DNA of 5,339 nt, taken from Clostridia bacterium. GTDB lineage: Bacteria > UBA6262 > WVXT01 > JAUXBS01. Shown here in pieces: positions 1 to 5,339 of this stretch; positions within the stretch are counted from its first letter, which is position 1, and each line of letters opens with the position of its first letter. A program made the position numbers and the translations under genes. The notes beneath the pieces are model-generated. The model did not search any database, was not told the origin of the DNA, and was given only the letters and a program-made list of their open reading frames with translations. The stretch is from positions 1 through 5,339 of the forward strand of contig JAUXBS010000104.1 in NCBI GenBank assembly GCA_030619245.1, in the 5' to 3' direction.

Positions 1-313
1 CATCAGGTTTTCCTTGTTTCTCCAAAGCCTTTGGAGCCTTCAAGATGATATGCCTGATGATGTTTTCATCTATTTGAAGCGACTTGTTCAACTCCTTGAT
101 AAATTCAGGCTTTGCAGAAAAAACAATGCGGGAAAAGTTCCCATCCCTGCATCCCTTGATATCAAAAGTTAGTTTTCTTTTTCCCCAGTTTTCGGACAAA
201 AGTACTTCACCGTTATCCTGGTTGATAAGTTTTTGAATGCTTTCTGCTGTTTCTTTGATTTTTTCCGGGGGTGTTTCAGCGCGGTTTACGAACATTGTTT
301 CATAGATCATCAT
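1..313 (-). CDS. rpsF: 30S ribosomal protein bS6, 3' end cut by the window edge
   Basis: bS6 is a small-subunit ribosomal protein that binds the 16S platform as a heterodimer with bS18. The visible 104 codons have no stop and cover the whole family core; only the C-terminal tail is missing. They open with MMIYETMFVN, the usual first strand. The family hallmark WGKRKLTFDIKG lies at about residues 43-54, followed by the strand FSRIVFSAKPEFIKEL (60-75) and the closing segment IDENIIRHIILKAP (81-94). Two ATGs are adjacent (311-313 and 308-310). The first is preferred because a near-perfect AAAGGAGGT lies 10 bases upstream, against 13 for the second. The gene has its own promoter and a structured leader, described separately. 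ssb and rpsR usually follow rpsF, but they would lie outside the window. Identification is by motif recognition, not by a database search. Confidence 0.93.
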   Translation of the reverse strand, partial: MMIYETMFVNRAETPPEKIKETAESIQKLINQDNGEVLLSENWGKRKLTFDIKGCRDGNFSRIVFSAKPEFIKELNKSLQIDENIIRHIILKAPKALEKQGKPD

Positions 314-323
314 AGACGTGCTT

Positions 324-332
324 ACCTCCTTT
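324..332 (-). promoter_or_regulatory. Strong Shine-Dalgarno of rpsF
   Basis: On the minus strand this reads AAAGGAGGT, complementary to the 3' end of 16S rRNA over nearly its full anti-SD. It is 10 bases from the first of two tandem ATG codons. It begins only three bases after the 3' strand of the proposed leader helix (336-339), so leader folding or protein binding could control its access. Confidence 0.9.
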
Positions 333-344
333 CTGGTTTATACA

Positions 345-368
345 GCTCTTCACTTAACAGTGAAGAGC
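345..368 (-). repeat. Perfect 10-bp inverted repeat in the rpsF leader
   Basis: GCTCTTCACT and AGTGAAGAGC flank a 4-base loop, so the hairpin has no mismatch. It is not followed by a T tract on either strand (TGTATAAACC on minus, AAAGGTTTAC on plus), so it is unlikely to be a simple intrinsic terminator. It lies in the transcribed leader of rpsF between the arms of the proposed CCG-bulge helix, and probably acts as a structural arm there. Protein binding at the DNA level is an alternative. Confidence 0.8.
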
Positions 369-424
369 AAAGGTTTACTTTATAAAAAAGTTATCCTGTC
401 CTGTATTCGGTAAAAACTTATATC

Positions 425-452
425 ATTATATATATTTAAATAATTAAGTCAA
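425..452 (-). promoter_or_regulatory. Sigma70-type promoter for rpsF
   Basis: On the minus strand TTGACT (447-452, five of six consensus bases) is followed by a 16-base A/T-only spacer and a perfect TATAAT (425-430). The -35 box abuts the hppA stop codon TAG (453-455). Transcription would start near 417-419. No terminator is visible between hppA and this promoter, so rpsF may also receive readthrough from upstream. Confidence 0.75.
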
Positions 453-2525
453 CTAAAACAAATGAAGATCATATATTTTCAGTATTAGCGGCGCAAAAAC
501 AAGTGAAACTATAGCCATCAGCTTTAACAATATATTCAGAGACGGCCCTGATGTATCCTTCAGGGGATCTCCAACGGTATCGCCGATAACAGTTGCCTTG
601 TGTACATCCGACCCCTTACCCCCAAGGTTTCCTTCCTCAATATACTTCTTTGCATTGTCCCAGGCGCCGCCGCTGTTGGCAAGGAAAATTGCAAGGGGGA
701 CGCCCGTAACGAGCGAACCTGCCAGAAATCCACCCAGAGCCTCAACTCCAAGAACGGACCCTATTATAATCGGTAGTAAAACCGCCATAACACCGGGAAC
801 TATCATTTCCTTCAAAGCCCCCCTTGTTGTAATATCCACACAGCGCGCTGAATCCGGTTTTGCCTTGCCTTCCATCAGCCCCGGTATCTCCTTAAACTGC
901 CTTCTGACTTCTTCAACAATAAGGTAAGCGGACCTGCCAACAGCCTTCATTGTTGCAGCTGAAAACACAAATGGGATCACCCCTCCGATAAACAATCCGG
1001 CAATGACTTCAGGACGCATAATATTGATAATAACAATTCCTTCAAAGTTTATTTTTAATTTTGCCACCTGCGCAAAAGCGCTAAAGAGCGCCAGCGCGGT
1101 AAGAGCGGCTGAACCAATGGCAAAACCCTTGCCGATCGCTGCGGTAGTATTACCAACCGCATCAAGCTGCTCCGCTCTCTTTCTCACTTCCGGACCCATC
1201 CCCGCCATCTCGGCGATGCCGGCAGCATTATCGGCGATAGGCCCGTAGGCGTCAACCGCGACAGTCATACCGGTGATTGACAGCATTCCAATAGCTGACA
1301 GGGCTATACCGAAGATACCGCTGAAATGATAAGAAAGAATTATAGCTATGCCAATTACCACTATGGGTATAACCGTGCTGTACATGCCGTATGCCATCCC
1401 GCTTATAATTAAAGTGGCAGGGCCTGTTTTTGCCTCGTTTGCAATGTTACGAACCACTTTACCCGTTGTATAATATTCAGCAGTAAAGCCTATAATCAAA
1501 CCGGCTGCCAACCCTGCAGCCACAGACCACAAGGCATTCATCCTGCCATACCATGCCGTTAACAACACCGCACCTGCAATCAGCACAACGGAGCTGGAAA
1601 TCAAACCGGCGTTTAATGCCTTCTGGGGATTTGTTTTTTCATCGGTCCTGACAAAGAAAACACCTATTATTGAAGATATAATCCCCCAGGCGGATAACAG
1701 CATTACCAGCATGACCCCCTTGAGCTTGAATTCCGGCCTTAATACACTCACTGCAATCACAATCCCGGAAATTATCGCTCCCACGTAGGATTCAAACAGG
1801 TCCGCCCCCATGCCCGCAACATCACCCACATTGTCCCCGACATTATCGGCAATTACTGCCGGGTTGCGCGGGTCATCCTCGGGAATACCCGCCTCGACCT
1901 TACCCACAAGGTCAGCTCCCACGTCAGCCGCCTTGGTATAAATTCCGCCGCCAACCCTGCCGAAGAGGGCAACCAGCGAAGCGCCCATACTGAATCCCAC
2001 AAGTAGCTGCGTTGCCTCCGTCACCTTTGCCATCAAGTCATTATAATGCAGGCCCGCATGGTGGATTAACAACAGGTACACCCCTGACAGGCCAATCAAG
2101 CCAATACTCACCACGCTAATCCCCATCACTGCCCCACCGGGGAATGCAACCCCGAGCGCCTCGTTAAAACTCTTTGACGCCGCCTGCGCCGTCCTGCCGT
2201 TGGAGCGTGTGGCTATCTGCATCCCGATATTCCCCGCGAGAACAGAACATGCCGCGCCTATCACAAAGGCAAATGCGGTCTTCTTTGCAATGAAGAAAAA
2301 TATTACCGCGCCCAGCAGGACAACGAAGATGAATATGGACATGTACTCGCGCTTGAGGAACGCCATCGCGCCGTCATGAATCAGGTCCGATATCTCCTGA
2401 ACCTTACTTGGCCCGACATTCTTCTTCAAAATTTTAAATACCAGATAAAGCACAAATAAAAGCCCAATAACACCGCAGCCCAGGGCAATCCAGATACCCG
2501 TAAGACTCACATTAAATTTTTCCAA
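453..2525 (-). CDS. hppA: Membrane-integral K+-dependent ion-translocating pyrophosphatase
   Basis: This protein hydrolyses cytoplasmic pyrophosphate and pumps H+ and/or Na+ across the membrane. The 690 residues have the family length and about 16 hydrophobic segments. Active-site motifs are intact: DVGADLVGKVE (201-211), the Asp series D227, D231, D235, D242 in DNVGDNVGDVAGMGADLFES, and a C-terminal VIGDTVGDPLKDTSGP (646-661). GNTTAAIGKG (458-467) has Ala462 and Gly465 where K+-independent enzymes have Lys and Thr, indicating K+ dependence. Glu245 in LFESY sits at the position used by Na+-pumping members; the site four residues on, used by plant H+ pumps, is Gly249. Pumped ion remains uncertain because some K+-dependent H+ pumps may share this. 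Start is TTG (2523-2525), chosen because GAGAGGTG lies seven bases upstream and no Met occurs before residue 47. It follows DUF502 by two bases, so co-transcription is expected. Confidence 0.96.
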   Translation of the reverse strand: MEKFNVSLTGIWIALGCGVIGLLFVLYLVFKILKKNVGPSKVQEISDLIHDGAMAFLKREYMSIFIFVVLLGAVIFFFIAKKTAFAFVIGAACSVLAGNIGMQIATRSNGRTAQAASKSFNEALGVAFPGGAVMGISVVSIGLIGLSGVYLLLIHHAGLHYNDLMAKVTEATQLLVGFSMGASLVALFGRVGGGIYTKAADVGADLVGKVEAGIPEDDPRNPAVIADNVGDNVGDVAGMGADLFESYVGAIISGIVIAVSVLRPEFKLKGVMLVMLLSAWGIISSIIGVFFVRTDEKTNPQKALNAGLISSSVVLIAGAVLLTAWYGRMNALWSVAAGLAAGLIIGFTAEYYTTGKVVRNIANEAKTGPATLIISGMAYGMYSTVIPIVVIGIAIILSYHFSGIFGIALSAIGMLSITGMTVAVDAYGPIADNAAGIAEMAGMGPEVRKRAEQLDAVGNTTAAIGKGFAIGSAALTALALFSAFAQVAKLKINFEGIVIINIMRPEVIAGLFIGGVIPFVFSAATMKAVGRSAYLIVEEVRRQFKEIPGLMEGKAKPDSARCVDITTRGALKEMIVPGVMAVLLPIIIGSVLGVEALGGFLAGSLVTGVPLAIFLANSGGAWDNAKKYIEEGNLGGKGSDVHKATVIGDTVGDPLKDTSGPSLNILLKLMAIVSLVFAPLILKIYDLHLF

Positions 2526-2527
2526 AA

Positions 2528-3148
2528 TTAAACACCTCTCTTTTCAGATATTTTTTCTGCAAGATTTTCCGGAGTCACTATCCCCGCAGATGCAACCAGT
2601 TTCATCCCCTCTTCAATAGTTAAATCAATGGAAACCGTATTTTCCTCAGGCACTATAAGGTAGTAACCGGAAGTGGGATTAGGCGTGGTTGAAACAAACA
2701 GTGAGAGCAGCTTCTTCTTTCCCTCAATAACATTAGTTACAAATGCAAGCGAATATATTCCCTTCCTGGGATATTCTATCATAACCACTCTTTGAAACGC
2801 GGTTTTTGAAACAGCTATTGTCTGAACAATCTGGCGTATTCCCTCATATATGTGGTTAAGAATGGGGGCTTTAAGCATGATGGATTCCGTAAACTTAAGG
2901 AAACGCTTGCCAATGAAGTTCCTTGCCATGACACCAATCATCCATATTATAACCACCAGGGCAATAATACTTATGATATAAGTAATCAGGGAAGGCATGT
3001 TCTGCAGAACAGGGATATTCTTCACAAAAGGAAGAAGGATACGTCCCATCATCTTGAACATAATCGCGCAAATATAGAAAGTAAGAACTACGGGAAGGAT
3101 TACAGATAGCCCTGTTAAAAATTGATTCCTGACTGTTTTACGAAACAT
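2528..3148 (-). CDS. DUF502 family membrane protein
   Basis: A 206-residue protein of the DUF502 family (COG2928; related to plant LIKE-COV proteins), whose biochemical role is not established. Two membrane segments are visible at about 12-34 and 53-77. Family hallmarks follow: ARNFIGKRFLKFTESIM (75-91), the amphipathic region APILNHIYEGIRQIVQT (94-110), FQRVVMIEYPRKGIYSLAFVT (118-138), and the near-invariant TTPNPTSGYYLIVPEE (154-169). The end, DLTIEEGMKLVASAGIV (175-191), is also typical. The ATG at 3146-3148 has GAAAGG six bases upstream, and a promoter lies in the gap before it. The stop is two bases from the hppA start, and the final codons encode the hppA ribosome binding site. That tight pairing suggests joint expression with the pyrophosphatase; any physical link is inference. 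Family assignment is by motif; function is unknown. Confidence 0.93.
   Translation of the reverse strand: MFRKTVRNQFLTGLSVILPVVLTFYICAIMFKMMGRILLPFVKNIPVLQNMPSLITYIISIIALVVIIWMIGVMARNFIGKRFLKFTESIMLKAPILNHIYEGIRQIVQTIAVSKTAFQRVVMIEYPRKGIYSLAFVTNVIEGKKKLLSLFVSTTPNPTSGYYLIVPEENTVSIDLTIEEGMKLVASAGIVTPENLAEKISEKRGV
2533..2540 (-). promoter_or_regulatory. Shine-Dalgarno of hppA inside the DUF502 gene
   Basis: GAGAGGTG on the minus strand is seven bases from the TTG start of hppA. It overlaps the last sense codons of the DUF502 gene (Lys-Arg-Gly-Val). Terminating ribosomes would cover it, which suggests translational coupling. It is the main evidence for the TTG start. Confidence 0.8.
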
Positions 3149-3177
3149 AATTATACCTTTCTTTGAAATACCTGATG

Positions 3178-3206
3178 ATTATAGCAAATATTCTTACCAA
3201 TTTAAA
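3178..3206 (-). promoter_or_regulatory. Extended -10 sigma70-type promoter for DUF502-hppA
   Basis: On the minus strand TTTAAA (3201-3206, four of six matches to TTGACA) is separated by 17 bases from TATAAT (3178-3183), which is preceded by TGC and so forms an extended -10 (TGCTATAAT). Transcription would start near 3171, giving a leader of roughly 20 nt that still includes the SD at about 3155-3160. This would make DUF502-hppA a unit that can be expressed separately from pth and the transporter. No clear terminator is seen in the 65-bp gap. Confidence 0.65.
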
Positions 3207-3213
3207 CTAAAAA

Positions 3214-4461
3214 TTAATTGCTCCAGATAAACCATATAACAGTTGAACTTGCAAGCACCGCAACGATAGTGTACGGCAGCCCTATCTTCACGAACTCAAA
3301 AAAGCCCACGGGATGTCCTTCCTTCTTCAACAGGCCGCAGGCAACTATATTTGCCGACGCTCCTATGGGTGTAATGTTGCCCCCGACGGAAGCGCCAATT
3401 ACCAGGCCGAAGTAAAGCAGGTAAGGTTCAATACCCAGGCCCTGCGATACCGACTGCGCAACGGGGAGCATTGCCAGGGAAAACGGAATACTGTCAATAA
3501 AGGCAGAGAACAGCACTGAGAACCATACCATGAGAAGATAGGCGAATAACTTGTTGTTACCGACAATATTGCCGAACATCCCTGCAAGACTGTCAATAAT
3601 GCCCACCTTGGTAAGCGAGCCAACCATCACGAATATCCCCGCCAGGAAAAAAAGGGTCTCCCAGTCAAATTCCCTGAATACCTGCTTTGCATCCCTTCTG
3701 TAAATCGCAAGGCTCAGGACGGCAAAAGCCAGGCATATCAAACCCGCGTCCGCTATGCCCGAAATAATGGAACTCAGCGCAAGGGCAATGACCATCAATA
3801 AAAGAATAATTGTCGGAATCCAGGTCTTTACTTGAACCGATGCCTTAAAATTCACTTCCCTGGTGTACTTCCTGAATAAAAAATAAAGAACAGCAAAGGA
3901 CGCCGCGAACCCCGCCTGTACCGCAAAGAATATACCCAGCCTTCCCTTGAACCAGAAGAACTCATTGAAGTTAATCGGTATGAAACCGGCTACTAACATA
4001 CTGAGCGGGTCTCCAACCAGCGTACCCGTACCCTGAAGGTTACTTGCCACCGCTATGCCTACCAGGAACGGTATGGGAGAAACTTCAAGTTTCTTTGCGA
4101 TGGCAAAAGCAATAGGGGCAACGATAAGAACTGTTGCAACGTTTTCTCCGAACATGGAAATAATACCCGATATAAAGCATACCGAGAGTATCGCCCAACT
4201 CACGTTCTTTGATTTTGAAACCAGGATATCGGCAAGGTATGCAGGCACCTTTGAATAGTTGAACACCTGCGCCACTATCATTGCGCCGACAAATATAGCC
4301 AGCACGTTCCAGTTAATAAACGAGATAACGTCCCCAATATTGATTATACGGGACAGCACCAGCAGAAGCACGGCCGCCCAGCATATCTGAGCCCTTGAGT
4401 CCTTCCTGTAAATGAAAAAGAAGTAACTTACAACAAAAATTGCAAGCGTTAGAATTTTCAT
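3214..4461 (-). CDS. ArsB/NhaD/SLC13 (ion transporter) superfamily permease
   Basis: A 415-residue, very hydrophobic inner-membrane protein with about 10-12 predicted membrane segments. It has the internal two-fold repeat of the ion transporter superfamily (CitMHS/ArsB/NhaD/P-protein type). In the first half FGENVATVLIVAPIAFAIA (104-122) is followed by NLQGTGTLVGDP (141-152). In the second half SAFIDSIPFSLAMLPVA (319-335) is followed by GGNITPIGASANIVA (360-374). These paired discontinuous-helix motifs normally form the substrate and cation sites. Substrate cannot be assigned: arsenite/antimonite export, Na+/H+ antiport, or dicarboxylate or other anion transport are all within the superfamily. 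No ars genes are nearby. The ATG overlaps the pth stop by one base (TAATG), and only a weak purine-rich AAGAAAAGAAG precedes it, so translation is probably coupled to pth. Confidence 0.88.
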   Translation of the reverse strand: MKILTLAIFVVSYFFFIYRKDSRAQICWAAVLLLVLSRIINIGDVISFINWNVLAIFVGAMIVAQVFNYSKVPAYLADILVSKSKNVSWAILSVCFISGIISMFGENVATVLIVAPIAFAIAKKLEVSPIPFLVGIAVASNLQGTGTLVGDPLSMLVAGFIPINFNEFFWFKGRLGIFFAVQAGFAASFAVLYFLFRKYTREVNFKASVQVKTWIPTIILLLMVIALALSSIISGIADAGLICLAFAVLSLAIYRRDAKQVFREFDWETLFFLAGIFVMVGSLTKVGIIDSLAGMFGNIVGNNKLFAYLLMVWFSVLFSAFIDSIPFSLAMLPVAQSVSQGLGIEPYLLYFGLVIGASVGGNITPIGASANIVACGLLKKEGHPVGFFEFVKIGLPYTIVAVLASSTVIWFIWSN

Positions 4462-5075
4462 TACCGTTGCTTCTTTTCTTTTGCGGTTATTCCCATATCC
4501 TCAACGTGCCTGTTATAATTATTCATTGCGTCATCAATACCATTGCCGGTAAACTCCACCACGGCATCACAGGCGCAACTTATCATCTTAACAACACAAC
4601 CCTTCTCATCGTCAGCAAAATCTCCCAGCACGTAATCAGCAGGGTCTTCAGTAAATTCAGTACCGGGAATTTTCCCGGGACCGCCAACCCCCATTCTCAG
4701 CCTGGAAAACTGATTTGACCCAAGGCAGGAAATCACTGACTTCAGGCCGTTATGGCCGCCGTGCGTTCCGCTCCTCCTGAAACGCAATAAACCCAAATCA
4801 AGCGTAAAATCATCGCATATTATCAGGAGGTCCTTTAAGTCAACCCTGTAATAATTAACCCAGGCTGCCACTACCCTGCCGCTGTCGTTCATGAATGTAG
4901 TGGGTTTGACAAAAAGCATCTCTGACTTCTTCTTGCCGTATTCAGAATTGAACTTCTTCTTATCCACCGGTATGTCAAGTTTACCGGACAACCCGTCAAT
5001 TATCCTGAAACCAAGGTTGTGACGGTTATTTTTATAGTTTCTGCCCGGGTTCCCCAGACCAACGATTATTTTCAA
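4461..5075 (-). CDS. pth: Peptidyl-tRNA hydrolase
   Basis: Pth cleaves the ester bond of peptidyl-tRNAs dropped from ribosomes, recycling tRNA in the cytoplasm. Counting from the TTG at 5073-5075, the protein has 204 residues. It begins (M)KIIVGLGNPG, the canonical family N-terminus. Conserved functional residues are present: Asn9, His19 (in NNRHNLGF), the FMN motif at 61-63, the catalytic-type Asp88 in CDDFTLDLG, and HGGHNGLKSV (105-114). An in-frame TTG at 5094-5096 would add seven residues (FPIRGQL) but has no nearby SD, whereas AAGAGGG lies three bases before the inner TTG. That spacing is short, so the start is likely but not certain. No in-frame ATG exists near this end. The gene follows the bL25 gene by 36 bases and overlaps the transporter by one, matching the common ctc-pth order. 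Confidence 0.94.
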   Translation of the reverse strand: MKIIVGLGNPGRNYKNNRHNLGFRIIDGLSGKLDIPVDKKKFNSEYGKKKSEMLFVKPTTFMNDSGRVVAAWVNYYRVDLKDLLIICDDFTLDLGLLRFRRSGTHGGHNGLKSVISCLGSNQFSRLRMGVGGPGKIPGTEFTEDPADYVLGDFADDEKGCVVKMISCACDAVVEFTGNGIDDAMNNYNRHVEDMGITAKEKKQR

Positions 5076-5111
5076 TTGCCCTCTTATTGGAAACAAAATA
5101 TTGTATTTAAT

Positions 5112-5339
5112 TTACTTCTTGTTCTCGGGCTTGCCTTTCTCATCGGGCTTGCCTTTCTCATCAGGTTTGCCTTTCTCCTCGGGCTTGCCTTTCTCATCGG
5201 GCTTGCCTTTTCCTTCTGCTTTCCCGGCTTCACCCTCTTCCTCCTCCTTGCCTTTTCCGATAATCTCGGGTTCTGCTCCTTCTCCCGCTTCCCCTTCCAC
5301 TTCTTCTTCAGGAGGTTTCTCTTCAATCTTGGTAGGAGG
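5112..5339 (-). CDS. rplY: C-terminal tail of a bL25/CTC-type ribosomal protein, 5' end cut by the window edge
   Basis: An open frame enters from the right edge and ends at TAA (5112-5114), giving 75 residues without a start. It begins PPTKIEEKPPEEE, which resembles the proline-acidic segment that follows the last beta strand of long-form bL25 (CTC/TL5) proteins. The rest is low-complexity, rich in Glu, Lys, Gly and Pro. It ends in five hexapeptide units of the type DEKGKP and then ENKK. bL25 binds 5S rRNA in the large subunit, and long forms often carry variable charged tails. The position directly upstream of pth supports the call, since ctc-pth adjacency is common. The conserved RNA-binding domain is outside the window, so the identity rests on the junction motif and context. 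A different protein with a charged tail is possible. Confidence 0.72.
   Translation of the reverse strand, partial: PPTKIEEKPPEEEVEGEAGEGAEPEIIGKGKEEEEGEAGKAEGKGKPDEKGKPEEKGKPDEKGKPDEKGKPENKK
5127..5216 (-). repeat. Five in-frame 18-bp tandem repeats in the bL25 tail
   Basis: Plus-strand units begin at 5127, 5145, 5163, 5181 and 5199 with the consensus GGGCTTGCCTTTCTCATC. Three units are identical (5127, 5145, 5181); the one at 5163 has three changes, and the last diverges in its final third. On the coding strand each encodes one hexapeptide: EGKGKP, DEKGKP, EEKGKP, DEKGKP, DEKGKP. The period is a multiple of three, so copy-number change would keep the frame. Confidence 0.95.

Larger units (their letters stand above)
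314..418 (-). promoter_or_regulatory. Structured rpsF 5' leader, candidate S6:S18-binding autoregulatory element
   Basis: If transcription starts near 418, the rpsF leader is about 105 nt long. Manual folding gives an outer helix of UUU or GUUU (412-417) with AAA or AAAC (336-339). A 5'-side bulge containing ACCGA follows (407-411, CCG at 408-410), then a 6-bp helix AUACAG (401-406) with CUGUAU (340-345). Inside it lie a possible weak ACUUU/AAAGU hairpin and a perfect 10-bp hairpin (345-368). Known S6:S18 leaders upstream of rpsF use a CCG in a bulge flanked by helices, mimicking the 16S site, to repress the operon. The arrangement here, just before the SD, fits that pattern. The bulge and helices are visible in sequence; protein recognition is inferred. 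The outer helix is weak (3-4 pairs), and base C/G 345 is shared by two helices. Confidence 0.6.

Noticed and set aside
345..368. Perfect hairpin as intrinsic terminator of hppA
   Set aside because: No T tract follows it on either strand, and it lies downstream of a strong promoter inside the rpsF leader.
598..1248. Plus-strand open frames opposite hppA (598-927 and 1003-1248)
   Set aside because: They are antisense to strongly conserved hppA codons, show no recognisable protein features and have no good ribosome binding sites.
3149..3213. Terminator between the permease and DUF502
   Set aside because: Only a short AT-rich imperfect palindrome is present near 3205-3220, without a GC stem; I could not support a terminator.
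3399..3623. Minus-strand 74-codon frame within the permease
   Set aside because: It overlaps conserved permease codons in another frame and has no family features.
2852..4258. Plus-strand open frames opposite DUF502 and the permease
   Set aside because: They mirror the real minus-strand genes; the translations look unstructured and match no family I know.
5127..5216. Tandem repeats as a CRISPR-like array
   Set aside because: Units are contiguous with no spacers and are in frame within a coding sequence.
5084..5326. Arg/Lys/Ser-rich minus-strand frame overlapping the bL25 tail
   Set aside because: It is an out-of-frame reading of the 18-bp repeats, which contain no stop in that frame. The frame that ends at 5112 joins a plausible bL25 segment instead.

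Overview
The window is a compact, almost entirely minus-strand stretch of bacterial chromosome. By eye the GC content is around the mid-40s percent. In transcription order (right to left) it holds the 3' end of a bL25/CTC-type ribosomal protein gene (rplY/ctc), pth (peptidyl-tRNA hydrolase), an ArsB/NhaD/SLC13-superfamily membrane transporter, a DUF502 membrane protein, hppA (membrane-integral ion-pumping pyrophosphatase), and the 5' part of rpsF (ribosomal protein bS6). rpsF runs off the left edge, and the bL25 gene runs off the right edge.

The housekeeping frame is familiar. In many bacteria ctc/rplY, pth and rpsF (then ssb, rpsR, rplI) lie together. Here about 4.1 kb carrying three membrane-protein genes sits between pth and rpsF. 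The transporter overlaps pth by one base (TAATG). DUF502 and hppA form a tight pair: hppA begins at a TTG codon two bases after the DUF502 stop, and its Shine-Dalgarno lies inside the last DUF502 codons. Two sigma70-like promoters fit this layout. One lies in the 65-bp gap before DUF502 (TTTAAA, 17 bp, TGCTATAAT). The other starts right after the hppA stop (TTGACT, 16 bp, TATAAT) and would drive rpsF.

The 139-bp gap between hppA and rpsF is the richest non-coding part. The predicted transcript has a leader of about 105 nt. It can fold so that a CCG-containing bulge is flanked by two short helices and closes over a perfect 10-bp hairpin, just before a strong AAAGGAGGT ribosome binding site. 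This resembles the widespread S6:S18 autoregulatory leader, in which the S6:S18 protein complex binds a CCG bulge in its own mRNA. The assignment is an inference from manual folding.

Functionally, hppA has K+-dependent pyrophosphatase signatures and a glutamate position like that of Na+-pumping members, and the transporter belongs to a superfamily that includes Na+/H+ antiporters. A PPi-driven sodium or proton cycle is therefore plausible but unproven. The organism cannot be fixed from this window. Gene content and sequence style suggest a bacterium, perhaps from a poorly cultivated lineage. I see no mobile element, CRISPR array, tRNA or rRNA, and no clear case for a wholly new system.
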